DNA from: SpSt-333 sp964371615 | GTDB taxonomy: Bacteria; Bacteroidota; Ignavibacteria; UBA10030; UBA8401 | Direction: 5' to 3' | DNA: 64,000 nt | Assembly: GCA_964371615.1 (NCBI GenBank) | Contig: CAYJMS010000006.1 | Coordinates: 1 to 64,000, forward strand | In this document: piece after piece, positions 27,302 through 35,219 of the stretch | Numbering within the stretch: position 1 is the first letter of the stretch | Layout: the number at the start of each line of letters is the position of its first letter | Position numbers and translations under genes: made by a program | Notes under the pieces: model-generated | Told to the model about the DNA's origin: nothing | The model's input: the letters and a program-made list of their open reading frames with translations, nothing else | Databases searched by the model: none

Positions 27302-27628
27302 CTACGATTCGGATTTTGCACCGGACGAAGGCTTAGAAGTTGTATCGGAAGAAGCAGTATCCGATTTCTTTTCGCTGCCGGTTGCCTCGGTTTTCGCTGG
27401 ATCGGATTTCTTGCCCGCCGGGGTACCGGCAGTTGAGGTATTACTCTTTTTATAATCTGTCAGATAAAATCCCGTTCCTTTGAATATCATTCCTCCCCCC
27501 AATCCGATGACACGGAACAAACTATCGTGAGAACACTGTGGGCAGGAAATAAGTGGAATGTCCTTCATCGACTGGAACTCCTCGAATTCATGGCCGCAAT
27601 TGCTGCAACGGTACTCGTACGTCGGCAT
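27302..27628 (-). CDS. FmdB family zinc ribbon protein
   Basis: 108 residues. The first 55 form the FmdB-type zinc ribbon: MPTYEYRCSNCGHEFEEFQS with CxxC, then SCPQCSHDSLFRVIG with a second CxxC, and the usual FKGTGFYLTDYK. The remaining half is low-complexity, rich in Ser, Thr, Lys and Ala, and probably unstructured. The family was named for a putative regulator of formamidase, but its role is unproven. It is the last gene of a long - strand block. Confidence 0.9.
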   Translation of the reverse strand: MPTYEYRCSNCGHEFEEFQSMKDIPLISCPQCSHDSLFRVIGLGGGMIFKGTGFYLTDYKKSNTSTAGTPAGKKSDPAKTEATGSEKKSDTASSDTTSKPSSGAKSES

Positions 27629-27642
27629 ACAGTCTCTTACTC

Positions 27643-28833
27643 CTATTGTAACTTGTTAAATCCGCGGTGCATTCGCTCTGCCGCTTTTTCCAATTCTTCC
27701 ATCGAGCAGGCGTAGGAAAGCCGGATAAACTTATCCGCCCCGAATCCGCTCCCGGGCACGACCACGAGATTTTCTTCCTTCAACAGAAAATGAGAGATGT
27801 GTTCGCTTGTCTTCAATGTCTCGTCATTATACTTTCTACCGAAGTATTTACTGACGTTCGGAAAGAGGTAGAACGCTCCGGCCGGTTTCACGCAGGTGAT
27901 CCCTTTAATGGAACTGATTGCGTCAAAGATAAAGTCGCGCCGTTTTCCAAACTCCCCGGTCATATATTTTGCATCATGGTCCGAGCCGGAAATGGCCGCC
28001 AATGCTGCACGCTGCGAAATGGACGACGCATTGGATGTCATCTGGCTCTGTATTTTTTCCGCGGCGGCCGTTACGTCATGATTGGCGCCGAGATATCCGA
28101 TGCGCCATCCGGTCATCGCATAGGCCTTCGAAACGCCGTTGACGGTGATTACCTGGTCTTTGATGGCCGGGATGGAACCGATACTAAAATGTTTATGATG
28201 ATCGTAGATCACCTTTTCGTAGATCTCATCCGAAATAACATAGATGCCGCTTTTGTGCACCACCTTTGCCAGTTCCTCGAATTCTATTTGCGAATAGACC
28301 GAACCGGTCGGATTGGACGGGGAACAGAGGATCAACGCCTTTGTCTTTTTTGTGATTGCCTTCCGCAACTGCGCCGGATTGATCTTAAAATGCGCTTTTT
28401 CAGTTGTGGGAATCACCACCGGTTTTGCATCGACTAGTTTCACCATCTCCGGGTAACTGACCCAATAGGGAGAACCGAAGATTACCTCGTCGCCGGGGTT
28501 GCAGATTGCCTGCAACGCATTGTAGATGGAGTGCTTTGCACCGTTCGAAACCAGAATCTGCGAGACATCAAAATGAAGGTTATTCTCGCTTCGGAATTTT
28601 TCAACGATTGCTGCCCGCAATCCGGGAATACCGGCGTTAGCTGTATATTTAGTGAAATCGTCCTTAATGGCCTTAATGGCGGCTTGCTTGATATGCGGCG
28701 GAGTGGGGAAGTTCGGTTCTCCGGCGGTGAGACTGACGACGTCAACCCCTTCCGATTTCATTTTTAATGCTAGCGCGGTCAGCGCCAATGTTTGGGACGT
28801 TTCAAGAAGAGCTGTTTTTTTGGATAAACGCAT
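27643..28833 (-). CDS. aspC: PLP-dependent aminotransferase, class I (aspartate aminotransferase-like), paralogue
   Basis: 396 residues from the ATG at 28833. VSLTAGEPNFPTPPHIKQAA, KYTANAGIPGLRAAI, CSPSNPTGSVYS, the PLP lysine in TVNGVSKAYAMTGWRIGYL and FIRLSYACS give a class I-gamma aspartate aminotransferase. It is clearly related to the gene at 24243 but diverged. A paralogous pair bracketing pckA suggests different substrates or conditions. A GTG three bases upstream is an alternative start. Confidence 0.9.
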   Translation of the reverse strand: MRLSKKTALLETSQTLALTALALKMKSEGVDVVSLTAGEPNFPTPPHIKQAAIKAIKDDFTKYTANAGIPGLRAAIVEKFRSENNLHFDVSQILVSNGAKHSIYNALQAICNPGDEVIFGSPYWVSYPEMVKLVDAKPVVIPTTEKAHFKINPAQLRKAITKKTKALILCSPSNPTGSVYSQIEFEELAKVVHKSGIYVISDEIYEKVIYDHHKHFSIGSIPAIKDQVITVNGVSKAYAMTGWRIGYLGANHDVTAAAEKIQSQMTSNASSISQRAALAAISGSDHDAKYMTGEFGKRRDFIFDAISSIKGITCVKPAGAFYLFPNVSKYFGRKYNDETLKTSEHISHFLLKEENLVVVPGSGFGADKFIRLSYACSMEELEKAAERMHRGFNKLQ

Positions 28834-28901
28834 CACGGCGAAATTAGTATCCTTTCGTTGATCGGTTAAAAATTATCGTGAATCGTACGCAGATCGTACC
28901 G

Positions 28902-29387
28902 TCAATCTCTCAATTTCTTTTTCATCGCCTTGTAGACAGACGGCGGAACGAAATCCCGGAAATTGCCGTTGAGCCGTGCGATCTCCCGCACGATGCTCGA
29001 ATTCAGGTAGGTGTATTTCTCGTGCGGCATCAGGAACACTGTGGTGACCGTCGGTGCCTGCTTGCGGTTCATGAGCGCCATCTGGAACTCGTACTCAAAA
29101 TCGGACACGGCGCGCAATCCGCGGATCAATGCCGTTGCCTTTTTCTTCCGGGCAAAGTTCACGAGCAATCCGCTGAAATGTTCCGCCGTCACATTCTTGA
29201 GACGGGCTTCCGTGATCGCCGCCCGGACCATTGTCAGGCGCTCTTCAGCGGAGAACATCGGTGTTTTCGATGAGTTCTCAGCAACAGTGACGATGACCCG
29301 GTCGAACATCTTCACGGCACGCGAAATGATGTCCAGATGTCCGTTGGTGATCGGGTCGAATGTTCCCGGATAAATGGCGATCTTCAT
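28902..29387 (-). CDS. coaD: pantetheine-phosphate adenylyltransferase
   Basis: 161 residues, the normal length. It adenylates 4'-phosphopantetheine to dephospho-CoA. YPGTFDPITNGHLDII holds the T/HxGH nucleotidyltransferase motif (TNGH), LIRGLRAVSDFEYE is the family signature and SSIVREIA is near the end. The start overlaps the rsmD stop by four bases; coaD following rsmD is a common bacterial pairing. Confidence 0.96.
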   Translation of the reverse strand: MKIAIYPGTFDPITNGHLDIISRAVKMFDRVIVTVAENSSKTPMFSAEERLTMVRAAITEARLKNVTAEHFSGLLVNFARKKKATALIRGLRAVSDFEYEFQMALMNRKQAPTVTTVFLMPHEKYTYLNSSIVREIARLNGNFRDFVPPSVYKAMKKKLRD

Positions 29388-29941
29388 TGGTCCTTTTTCC
29401 TGTGTTGAAAGAACGACACGGTGGTGCGTCCATACGTCTTTTCGACCGCAGATTCCCAGTCCGAGCCGGGCTGGAATTCAAAACGCGTCGGATGTTCGAT
29501 GATCAGATACCCGTCGTCGGCGACGACTTTGCTGGCGAAAATGATGTTCGGCAATGCAGCCAGCGATTCCAGCGCATACGGAGGGTCTGCAAATACGACG
29601 TCGTACGATCGATACGCGGATTTGAGAAAATGAAAGACATCTCCCTGTACCACCTGCGCATCGTTTGCGGCGCCAATTGACTCGAGATTGGCGCTCAGAA
29701 ATCTTACTGCGCTGCGGCTGTTTTCGACAAAGATCACTTTCTTTGCGCCGCGGCTCAATGCTTCGATACCGACGCTGCCGCTGCCGGCAAAAAGGTCCAA
29801 CGCCACCGCTGCAGTCCAGTCGATGCGGGATTGCAATATGTTAAAAATCGCACCGCGTACTTTATCCGTGGCAGGGCGGACGGAGTTGTCCGGGACCGTT
29901 TTCAGAATCCGGCCCTTATATTTTCCGGCGATCACTCTCAC
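29384..29941 (-). CDS. rsmD: 16S rRNA (guanine(966)-N(2))-methyltransferase
   Basis: 185 residues. SAM-dependent methylation of 16S rRNA G966. MRVIAGKYKGR and RPATDKVRGAIFNIL are typical RsmD, ALDLFAGSGSVGIEALSRGA is the SAM-binding motif I, and FADPPY is the catalytic DPPY motif of N-methyltransferases. The GTG start overlaps the stop of the upstream gene by four bases. Confidence 0.96.
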   Translation of the reverse strand: MRVIAGKYKGRILKTVPDNSVRPATDKVRGAIFNILQSRIDWTAAVALDLFAGSGSVGIEALSRGAKKVIFVENSRSAVRFLSANLESIGAANDAQVVQGDVFHFLKSAYRSYDVVFADPPYALESLAALPNIIFASKVVADDGYLIIEHPTRFEFQPGSDWESAVEKTYGRTTVSFFQHRKKDQ

Positions 29942-30846
29942 TCTTCGCGGATCGCCAATCCGACGGCGGCAGTAAATTCCTGCCGGCGGTCTTTAATTTG
30001 TTCGATGCCCGGCAATGTTCCGGGTAATGCCAATGTGCGGAATGGATCGGCTACCTCCACCGGAATGGCGGTATGCTTTCGCAATTCATCCGCCATTGTC
30101 GGCGTAACGATCCTGCCGTGCAGATAGATGACATCGGCACGCTGCGATTGTGCGTACCGGTCGATAATGGAAAAATCGCTTCCGTTCCATTCCAGCGTAC
30201 GGATGTCGGCATTTTTCCCTTTGATCAGCAGACTGGCGTCGAGCGAATCTTCGTCCATCCCTATCACAACCGTTCGTTTTGCGGCAATTCCGGGATCGCT
30301 GATCGTCAGGCTGCTTTCTGCGCAGAATTGATCGATATCGACGATATGAAGCGAGCAATGTATCTTTGCACACACATTGCTGAGAAAATTGATGAACGAT
30401 CGTTTCACCGCTATAATCATGGCATCCGATCCGGGAATTCCGTCGTCGTTGACCAATGCATACGGCATCATGACGTAATGCTCGGGATTTGCCTCCGGAT
30501 AATACTGCTGCAGTTCCCATTGCAGATGGATATCGAATTCCTCGTCCGTTAATGATTGTTCGACGGGGATCCGTTGCACCATCGCCATCGTACTGTTCAA
30601 TCCGAACGACAGCGAGTGAGCACCGGCGCTGATCGTCTTCATAAAGGATTGGATTTCCCTGATGAAGGTCCTTTCGCGGGTCTGGCTTCCGATTTCGGAG
30701 AACACCTCCGGAGAGTCGAAGTTGATGCTTGAATCGAACGATCCGGCTGCCGTCAATGTTTTGCCTTTCGGGCCGTGAGCGACCTCGACTGCAGTGATAT
30801 GTGAACGTTCGATAATAAAAGCGAGGTACCGTTCGGTGCCTTTCAT
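29938..30846 (-). CDS. PilM-like actin-fold protein of unknown role
   Basis: 302 residues. The spacing of hydrophobic strands and blocks such as FGLNSTMAMVQRIPVEQSL, LQWELQQYYP, MIIAVKRSFINFL and VVIGMDEDS resemble PilM/type IV pilus assembly ATPase-fold proteins and their DUF relatives. PilM links the cytoplasm to PilN in pilus machines, but no pilN, pilO or pilQ is near. It may belong to a degenerate or dispersed pilus/competence apparatus, which fits the ComEA-like HhH gene beside it. Called from fold pattern, so moderate certainty. Confidence 0.6.
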   Translation of the reverse strand: MKGTERYLAFIIERSHITAVEVAHGPKGKTLTAAGSFDSSINFDSPEVFSEIGSQTRERTFIREIQSFMKTISAGAHSLSFGLNSTMAMVQRIPVEQSLTDEEFDIHLQWELQQYYPEANPEHYVMMPYALVNDDGIPGSDAMIIAVKRSFINFLSNVCAKIHCSLHIVDIDQFCAESSLTISDPGIAAKRTVVIGMDEDSLDASLLIKGKNADIRTLEWNGSDFSIIDRYAQSQRADVIYLHGRIVTPTMADELRKHTAIPVEVADPFRTLALPGTLPGIEQIKDRRQEFTAAVGLAIREE

Positions 30847-31268
30847 TGAACCTCGATATAGGATTTCAGTTTTTCAAATTTCTTTTCGCCGATCCCCTTG
30901 ACATTTTTCAGATCGGCCGACTTTGTGAATCGTCCCTTTTCTTCGCGGAACAGCAGAATCCTTTCCGCAGTTGCCTCGCCGATACCCGGCAGGGTCATCA
31001 GTTCCGTTTTGGTGGCAGTGTTGAGATTCACTTTCCGGATCGCCCGTGCAGCGCCGGTACCGGAACCGCTGTCGGCGTACAGCATAGTCGATCGCTCCAG
31101 AAAAACGGAATCCGATTGCGAATAATCGAACTGCGGCAGCGCCGGCGGTATAACGTAAGTCTTATAAATCGTAATTGCAACGCCGGTCAGGAAAACGGCC
31201 GACAGAAAAAGGAAGACCTTTTGCTCGTTTTTAGTGAACGCAAAGTATTCTTTCAGTCGGTTCAGCAA
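30843..31268 (-). CDS. helix-hairpin-helix (ComEA-like) membrane protein
   Basis: 141 residues from a TTG start. One membrane segment at about 17-36 (VFLFLSAVFLTGVAITIY) leads to a linker and a C-terminal double helix-hairpin-helix: KVNLNTATKTELMTLPGIGEATAERIL and LKNVKGIGEKKFEKL. ComEA proteins of this layout bind incoming DNA during transformation; short HhH proteins are also widespread with unknown roles. No comEC is in the window. It overlaps the PilM-like gene by four bases. Confidence 0.85.
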   Translation of the reverse strand: MLNRLKEYFAFTKNEQKVFLFLSAVFLTGVAITIYKTYVIPPALPQFDYSQSDSVFLERSTMLYADSGSGTGAARAIRKVNLNTATKTELMTLPGIGEATAERILLFREEKGRFTKSADLKNVKGIGEKKFEKLKSYIEVQ

Positions 31269-31285
31269 TGACGGATCCCGGTCTG

Positions 31286-32437
31286 TTACGAGAAGACATT
31301 CTTCATTTTGTCAAAAAAACTTTTTCTTTTCTCTTCCTCGGTCGGATTGATATGCTCGCCGGCGGAGAGTTCCTTCAGCAATTCCTTTTCCTTGGAATTT
31401 ACTTTCGACGGCACCCAGATCTGTATCCGGACCAATTGATCGCCGCGTCCGTAACTGTTCAACCGCGGGATTCCCTTTTCCTTCAATCGCAGCATCTTGC
31501 CCGGCATGGTGCCGGGTTCAATCTTGATTCTCGCTTTTCCGGTCAGCGTGGTTACTTCCAGGTCCGATCCCAGCACCGCGTCGGGATAACTGATCACCGC
31601 ATTGTAGATGACGTCATCGCCGTTCCGGACGAATTGTTCGTGCTTCTCTTCGACAAACTCCACATGCACGTCTCCGGGATGCCCGCCGCGTCGGCCGGCA
31701 TTTCCCTGTCCCTGCAGCGTCATATATTGTCCTTCAGAAACACCCGCCGGAACGTTGATCTTTACCGTCGTCTCACCTTGTTCGCGTCCCTCACCGGTGC
31801 AGGTGGCGCATTTTTCTTTAATGATCTGTCCCGTACCGCCGCAATAGGCGCAGGGGGAGATGTTGACGAACTGTCCGAACATCGACCGGGAGACCTGACG
31901 GAGTTCGCCGGTACCGTTGCAATGCGAGCAGGTCGCTTTCGACGTTCCGGATTTTGCTCCCGAACCGTTGCACGTGCCGCACGTTTTCCACTTTTTGATC
32001 TTGATCTTCTTCTCGACGCCGGTCGAAATTTCCTCAAGAGTCAGTTTCAACCGGATACGCAGATCAGATCCCGGTTCACCGGCGGAGCGGGGGCCGCGGC
32101 GCGATTGCGTTCCGCCGAACATCTCGTCAAAAATCGAACCGCCGAAGATATCGCCGAACTGGGAGAAGATATCGTTGAAATTGGTGTAGTTGTGATAATC
32201 CGCTCCGCCGCGCAATCCCTGGTGGCCGAATTGATCGTAGCGCTGCCGCTTTTGCTGATCGGACAGAACCTCGTACGCTTCGGTCGCTTCCTTGAACTTT
32301 TCTTCCGCCTCTTTGTTATACGGATTCCGGTCCGGGTGAAACTGCAAAGCGAGTTTCCGGTATGATTTTTTTATTTCGTCGGTCGATGCGCCGCGCTGAA
32401 CGCCGAGCACTTCGTAATAATCCCGTTTCTGTGCCAT
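31286..32437 (-). CDS. dnaJ: chaperone protein DnaJ
   Basis: 383 residues, full type I DnaJ. J domain with His34-Pro35-Asp36, a Gly/Phe-rich segment (about 75-115), four CxxCxGxG zinc motifs (CGTCNGSG, CSHCNGTG, CAYCGGTG, CATCTGEG) and the C-terminal substrate-binding region with GDLYV-like GDVHVEF. It stimulates DnaK. It abuts the grpE stop (shared base at 32437), in the heat-shock operon hrcA-grpE-dnaJ; dnaK is not in this window. Confidence 0.98.
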   Translation of the reverse strand: MAQKRDYYEVLGVQRGASTDEIKKSYRKLALQFHPDRNPYNKEAEEKFKEATEAYEVLSDQQKRQRYDQFGHQGLRGGADYHNYTNFNDIFSQFGDIFGGSIFDEMFGGTQSRRGPRSAGEPGSDLRIRLKLTLEEISTGVEKKIKIKKWKTCGTCNGSGAKSGTSKATCSHCNGTGELRQVSRSMFGQFVNISPCAYCGGTGQIIKEKCATCTGEGREQGETTVKINVPAGVSEGQYMTLQGQGNAGRRGGHPGDVHVEFVEEKHEQFVRNGDDVIYNAVISYPDAVLGSDLEVTTLTGKARIKIEPGTMPGKMLRLKEKGIPRLNSYGRGDQLVRIQIWVPSKVNSKEKELLKELSAGEHINPTEEEKRKSFFDKMKNVFS

Positions 32438-33027
32438 CAGTTCTTTGCTTCCTCCTCTGCGGATATTGAGACGATCACTTTCGCATGGCGAATGACCTTG
32501 TCAAACAAGAGATATCCCGGTTCCACTTCCTCGACAATCGTATGGGACGGAACGTCTTCTCTCGGCACCTGCATCAATGCATCATGGAAATCCACATTAA
32601 ACATGGTTCCGACAGTCTCCATCTTTTTTAATCCCTGCGATTCGAGGACCTTGCTGAATTTTGCATTGATCAGTTCGATCCCTTTATAAAAAGGATCGTT
32701 CTCATATTTCTCTTTGCCGCTCGAAAGTGAGCGGGTAAGATCGTCGAGGACAGGAAGAAATTGACTGATAATGTTCTCTCCGGCAAATTTCATAAATGTC
32801 ATTGTTTCCGACTCAGTGCGGCGTTTAAAATTCTCAAATTCCGCCGCTTTCCTGAATAATTGATCCTTGTACACCGCTGCCTGTTTTTCCAGTTCGGCAA
32901 TCTTTTCGTTCAGGAGATCGATATCGGATTTCTGTCCTTCCGCGGGAGTATCATTGGCAGTCGGCTGCGTTTGCTGCTCGTCGGTAGTGTTATTCGTTTC
33001 TTTATTTGACAATTGCTGCTCTTTCAT
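32437..33027 (-). CDS. grpE: nucleotide exchange factor GrpE
   Basis: 196 residues. The N-terminal 45 residues are acidic and disordered (Asn/Thr/Gln-rich), followed by the long coiled coil (about 35-95) with the KAAEFENFKRRTESE motif and the beta-domain LLFDKVIRHAKVIVS. It releases ADP from DnaK. It follows hrcA by 15 bases and is in the same operon. Confidence 0.97.
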   Translation of the reverse strand: MKEQQLSNKETNNTTDEQQTQPTANDTPAEGQKSDIDLLNEKIAELEKQAAVYKDQLFRKAAEFENFKRRTESETMTFMKFAGENIISQFLPVLDDLTRSLSSGKEKYENDPFYKGIELINAKFSKVLESQGLKKMETVGTMFNVDFHDALMQVPREDVPSHTIVEEVEPGYLLFDKVIRHAKVIVSISAEEEAKN

Positions 33028-33042
33028 GTTTGGAATACTGTA

Positions 33043-34074
33043 TTATCTGGTTTGGTGAAATAAATTGGTAATGGTTTTTGCGACGTAATCGACAAGGGGG
33101 ATCATTTTGGAGTATTCCATCCGTTTTGGTCCCAGTATGCCGATCGTGCCGGTCAGATCGCCGACTGTATACGTTGTCGTCACGACGCTGAAATCCTTTA
33201 AATTCTCAATCTTGCTCTCTTCTCCGATGGTGACGGTTGCATGTCCGGTTTTCGGATCCGTATTCTCGAGTACGTGAATGATCATTTCCTCGTTATCCAT
33301 CAGCTCGATGATGCTTTTAAAATTTTTCGCCGTTTCAAATTCCGGTTGTGAGAGAATACTCTTTGTGCCGCCGATGTGGATTTTATCCTTCCGGCTTTCG
33401 TCGAACAGCTTATCGACCGATTCAATGAACAAACGGATCAATCCGGACTCTTCATGCTGAAGATCGCGGACCCGCTCGGTGAACGTCTCTCTGATTTCGC
33501 TGAGCGTCAATCCGGTCAGCCGTTCGTTGAGATACCGGGCAACTTCTTCCAACTTTGTTCTGCTGATCTCGGAATGGATTTCCATCATGATCGTCTTTAC
33601 CATTCCCGAACGGATCGAGATAATCACCAGCAGACGTGTTGCGGAGACGGAAATGAGTTCCAATTTTTCAAAAATCCCTGACGTCATCTGCGGCGCCGTC
33701 ACCACACCCAGCTGATGCGAGATTGTTCCGAGAATCTTTGACGCTATCTTCAGGACCTCATCGGTTTCCAGATTTCCCTGTAACCGGGCATGGATCGCGG
33801 ATTGATCCTTATCCGGAATCGACTCGATCTCCATTAATTCGTTTACATAAAACCGGTATCCCTTATCGGTCGGTATTCTTCCGGCCGATGTATGCGGATG
33901 GTCGAGATACCCGAAAAACTCCAGATCGGACATAACATTCCGGATTGTGGCAGGACTCAGACCGATATCTCTTCTTTTCGAAATGAATCGGGATCCGACC
34001 GGAATTGCTGTCTGGATATAACTGTAAACGATATTATGGAGAATCGTTCTTTCTCTGTCGTTCAGTTCATTCAT
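33043..34074 (-). CDS. hrcA: heat-inducible transcription repressor HrcA
   Basis: 343 residues from the ATG at 34074; a TTG six bases upstream is the other choice. The N-terminal winged helix (about 1-75, LSPATIRNVMSDLEFFGYLDHPHTSAGR) is the HrcA DNA-binding domain, and IGILGPKRMEYSKMIPLVDYVAK closes the GAF-like domain. HrcA represses chaperone operons at CIRCE sites with GroEL as corepressor. No CIRCE match is visible upstream, though a different inverted repeat sits in the promoter. Confidence 0.96.
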   Translation of the reverse strand: MNELNDRERTILHNIVYSYIQTAIPVGSRFISKRRDIGLSPATIRNVMSDLEFFGYLDHPHTSAGRIPTDKGYRFYVNELMEIESIPDKDQSAIHARLQGNLETDEVLKIASKILGTISHQLGVVTAPQMTSGIFEKLELISVSATRLLVIISIRSGMVKTIMMEIHSEISRTKLEEVARYLNERLTGLTLSEIRETFTERVRDLQHEESGLIRLFIESVDKLFDESRKDKIHIGGTKSILSQPEFETAKNFKSIIELMDNEEMIIHVLENTDPKTGHATVTIGEESKIENLKDFSVVTTTYTVGDLTGTIGILGPKRMEYSKMIPLVDYVAKTITNLFHQTR

Positions 34075-34121
34075 ACACAAAAGCCAGTGAGAAATTACGA
34101 AAAAACCTTAATTTTCAATGA

Positions 34122-34150
34122 AAAATACGAATACTTCGCATGGATGTCAA
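34122..34150 (-). promoter_or_regulatory. sigma-70-type promoter of hrcA-grpE-dnaJ with an inverted repeat in the spacer
   Basis: On the - strand TTGACA (34150-34145) and TATTTT (34127-34122) are separated by exactly 17 bases, about 48 bases before the hrcA ATG. The spacer and part of the -10 hold ATGCGAA-N3-TTCGTAT (34141-34125), an inverted repeat with one mismatch that would suit a repressor. It is not the CIRCE sequence. That HrcA binds it is inference. Confidence 0.65.
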
Positions 34151-34220
34151 GGCACCATATGTCAGCGGGAGAGGGGCGTTCTTATTCGAAAAAAGAGAAA
34201 TGTCCGGCGGTATGGGGATT

Positions 34221-34979
34221 TTACACGATTTGGGTTTGTGTCTCTTTCAAAATATTGAGATTTTTTTCCAATTCTTTTTTGATGTCGATGATGTTCTGAT
34301 CGGTCACATAATTGGTATAGACAACGTTAGAGAGTTCAACTAACGATCGCACAACCGCCTCAATAACCGATGCCTGGCCTTTGAGATCGCTGATGAGTGA
34401 GATAATCTGATTGGCGGTTTCAGGATCGAGGCTTTTTTGGGCGTTTCGTTCATAGGCGGAAGAACGGAGCATGATTACCGCAAGGGCGTTGTTGACGTGA
34501 TGGGCGATCGTACGGACAGTCGTTTGGAACATCTGGACTGCCGCCTTCTGTTTTTCCTCTTCTAGTCGTTCCACTTCACGCTGTTTCATCTCCTGGCGAA
34601 ACATATATCGCTCGTATACTCCGTTCAGCAGAACGGGAAGATGATTCAATTCAAGGCGTTCTTTGCGGGCATAATCGTATGCTCCGAGTTTCATCGCGTT
34701 CACGGCCACTTCTTCGGTGCCGGCGGCCGTCAACATAATCACGGGAGTATCGTTCTTTTGTTCACTCATCCATTCAAGCACCTGCAAACCGGTCATCGTC
34801 CCCAAATGATAATCGAGCAGTATCAGGTCAAACGAGTTTGATTTTAGTTTTTCGATCCCCTCTTCGCCGGAATTTGCGGTTGTCACTTCATAATCTCCGC
34901 TCGAACTCAGGTCGATGCTTAATAACATTGTGAATGAGACTTCGTCGTCGACAATGAGTAATTTGAGTGGTTTTTTCAT
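34221..34979 (-). CDS. response regulator receiver protein with histidine-kinase-like dimerisation helix but no ATPase domain
   Basis: 252 residues. The receiver (about 4-125) has the acidic pair VDDE, phospho-acceptor aspartate in LILLDYH and the conserved TAAG and K positions. After a coiled coil rich in Glu and Lys comes TVRTIAHHVNNALAVI, which looks like the H-box of a kinase DHp helix. The chain then ends with further helices and no N, G1 or G2 ATP-binding boxes. It could be a phosphotransfer or scaffold protein. No partner kinase is adjacent. Confidence 0.75.
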   Translation of the reverse strand: MKKPLKLLIVDDEVSFTMLLSIDLSSSGDYEVTTANSGEEGIEKLKSNSFDLILLDYHLGTMTGLQVLEWMSEQKNDTPVIMLTAAGTEEVAVNAMKLGAYDYARKERLELNHLPVLLNGVYERYMFRQEMKQREVERLEEEKQKAAVQMFQTTVRTIAHHVNNALAVIMLRSSAYERNAQKSLDPETANQIISLISDLKGQASVIEAVVRSLVELSNVVYTNYVTDQNIIDIKKELEKNLNILKETQTQIV

Positions 34980-35078
34980 TCCTGTTTTTCCCCTTAATCA
35001 TCTAAATTAGTAGCATTATATTACTATGTCAAGTTGTATTTTTCTAATATATCATCGGAGAAGGGTGACAGAATAGAC

Positions 35079-35106
35079 AAAAAAAATCCCGGTTTTTCAC
35101 CGGGAT
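35079..35106 (-). terminator. rho-independent terminator after tRNA-Gln
   Basis: ATCCCGGT (35086-35093) and ACCGGGAT (35099-35106) pair perfectly. Read on the - strand the hairpin is followed by a run of T (35086-35079), and it lies five bases after the tRNA-Gln 3' end. Confidence 0.85.
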
Positions 35107-35110
35107 CGCG

Positions 35111-35181
35111 CTGCCCTAGATGGAGTCGAACCACCACGTACAGATTCAGAGTCTGCTGTCCTGCCATTAGACGATAGGGCA
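35111..35181 (-). tRNA. tRNA-Gln (anticodon CTG)
   Basis: 71 bases on the - strand. Acceptor TGCCCTA/TAGGGCA, D-arm, anticodon stem GCAGA/TCTGT around loop CTCTGAA with anticodon CTG, and T-arm with GGTTCGACTCC. The discriminator G is typical of tRNA-Gln, and CCA is not encoded. A terminator follows directly, so it is a single-gene transcript. Confidence 0.93.
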
Positions 35182-35219
35182 ATCAAGTAATTCAAAATAC
35201 AATAAGATTACCAAAAAAT

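Noticed and set aside
29938..31268. A type IV pilus or competence operon
   Set aside because: Only a PilM-like and an HhH protein are present; no pilin, secretin, ATPase or comEC accompanies them.
34081..34220. Search for a CIRCE element near hrcA
   Set aside because: No TTAGCACTC-N9-GAGTGCTAA or near match was found; only the unrelated inverted repeat in the promoter.
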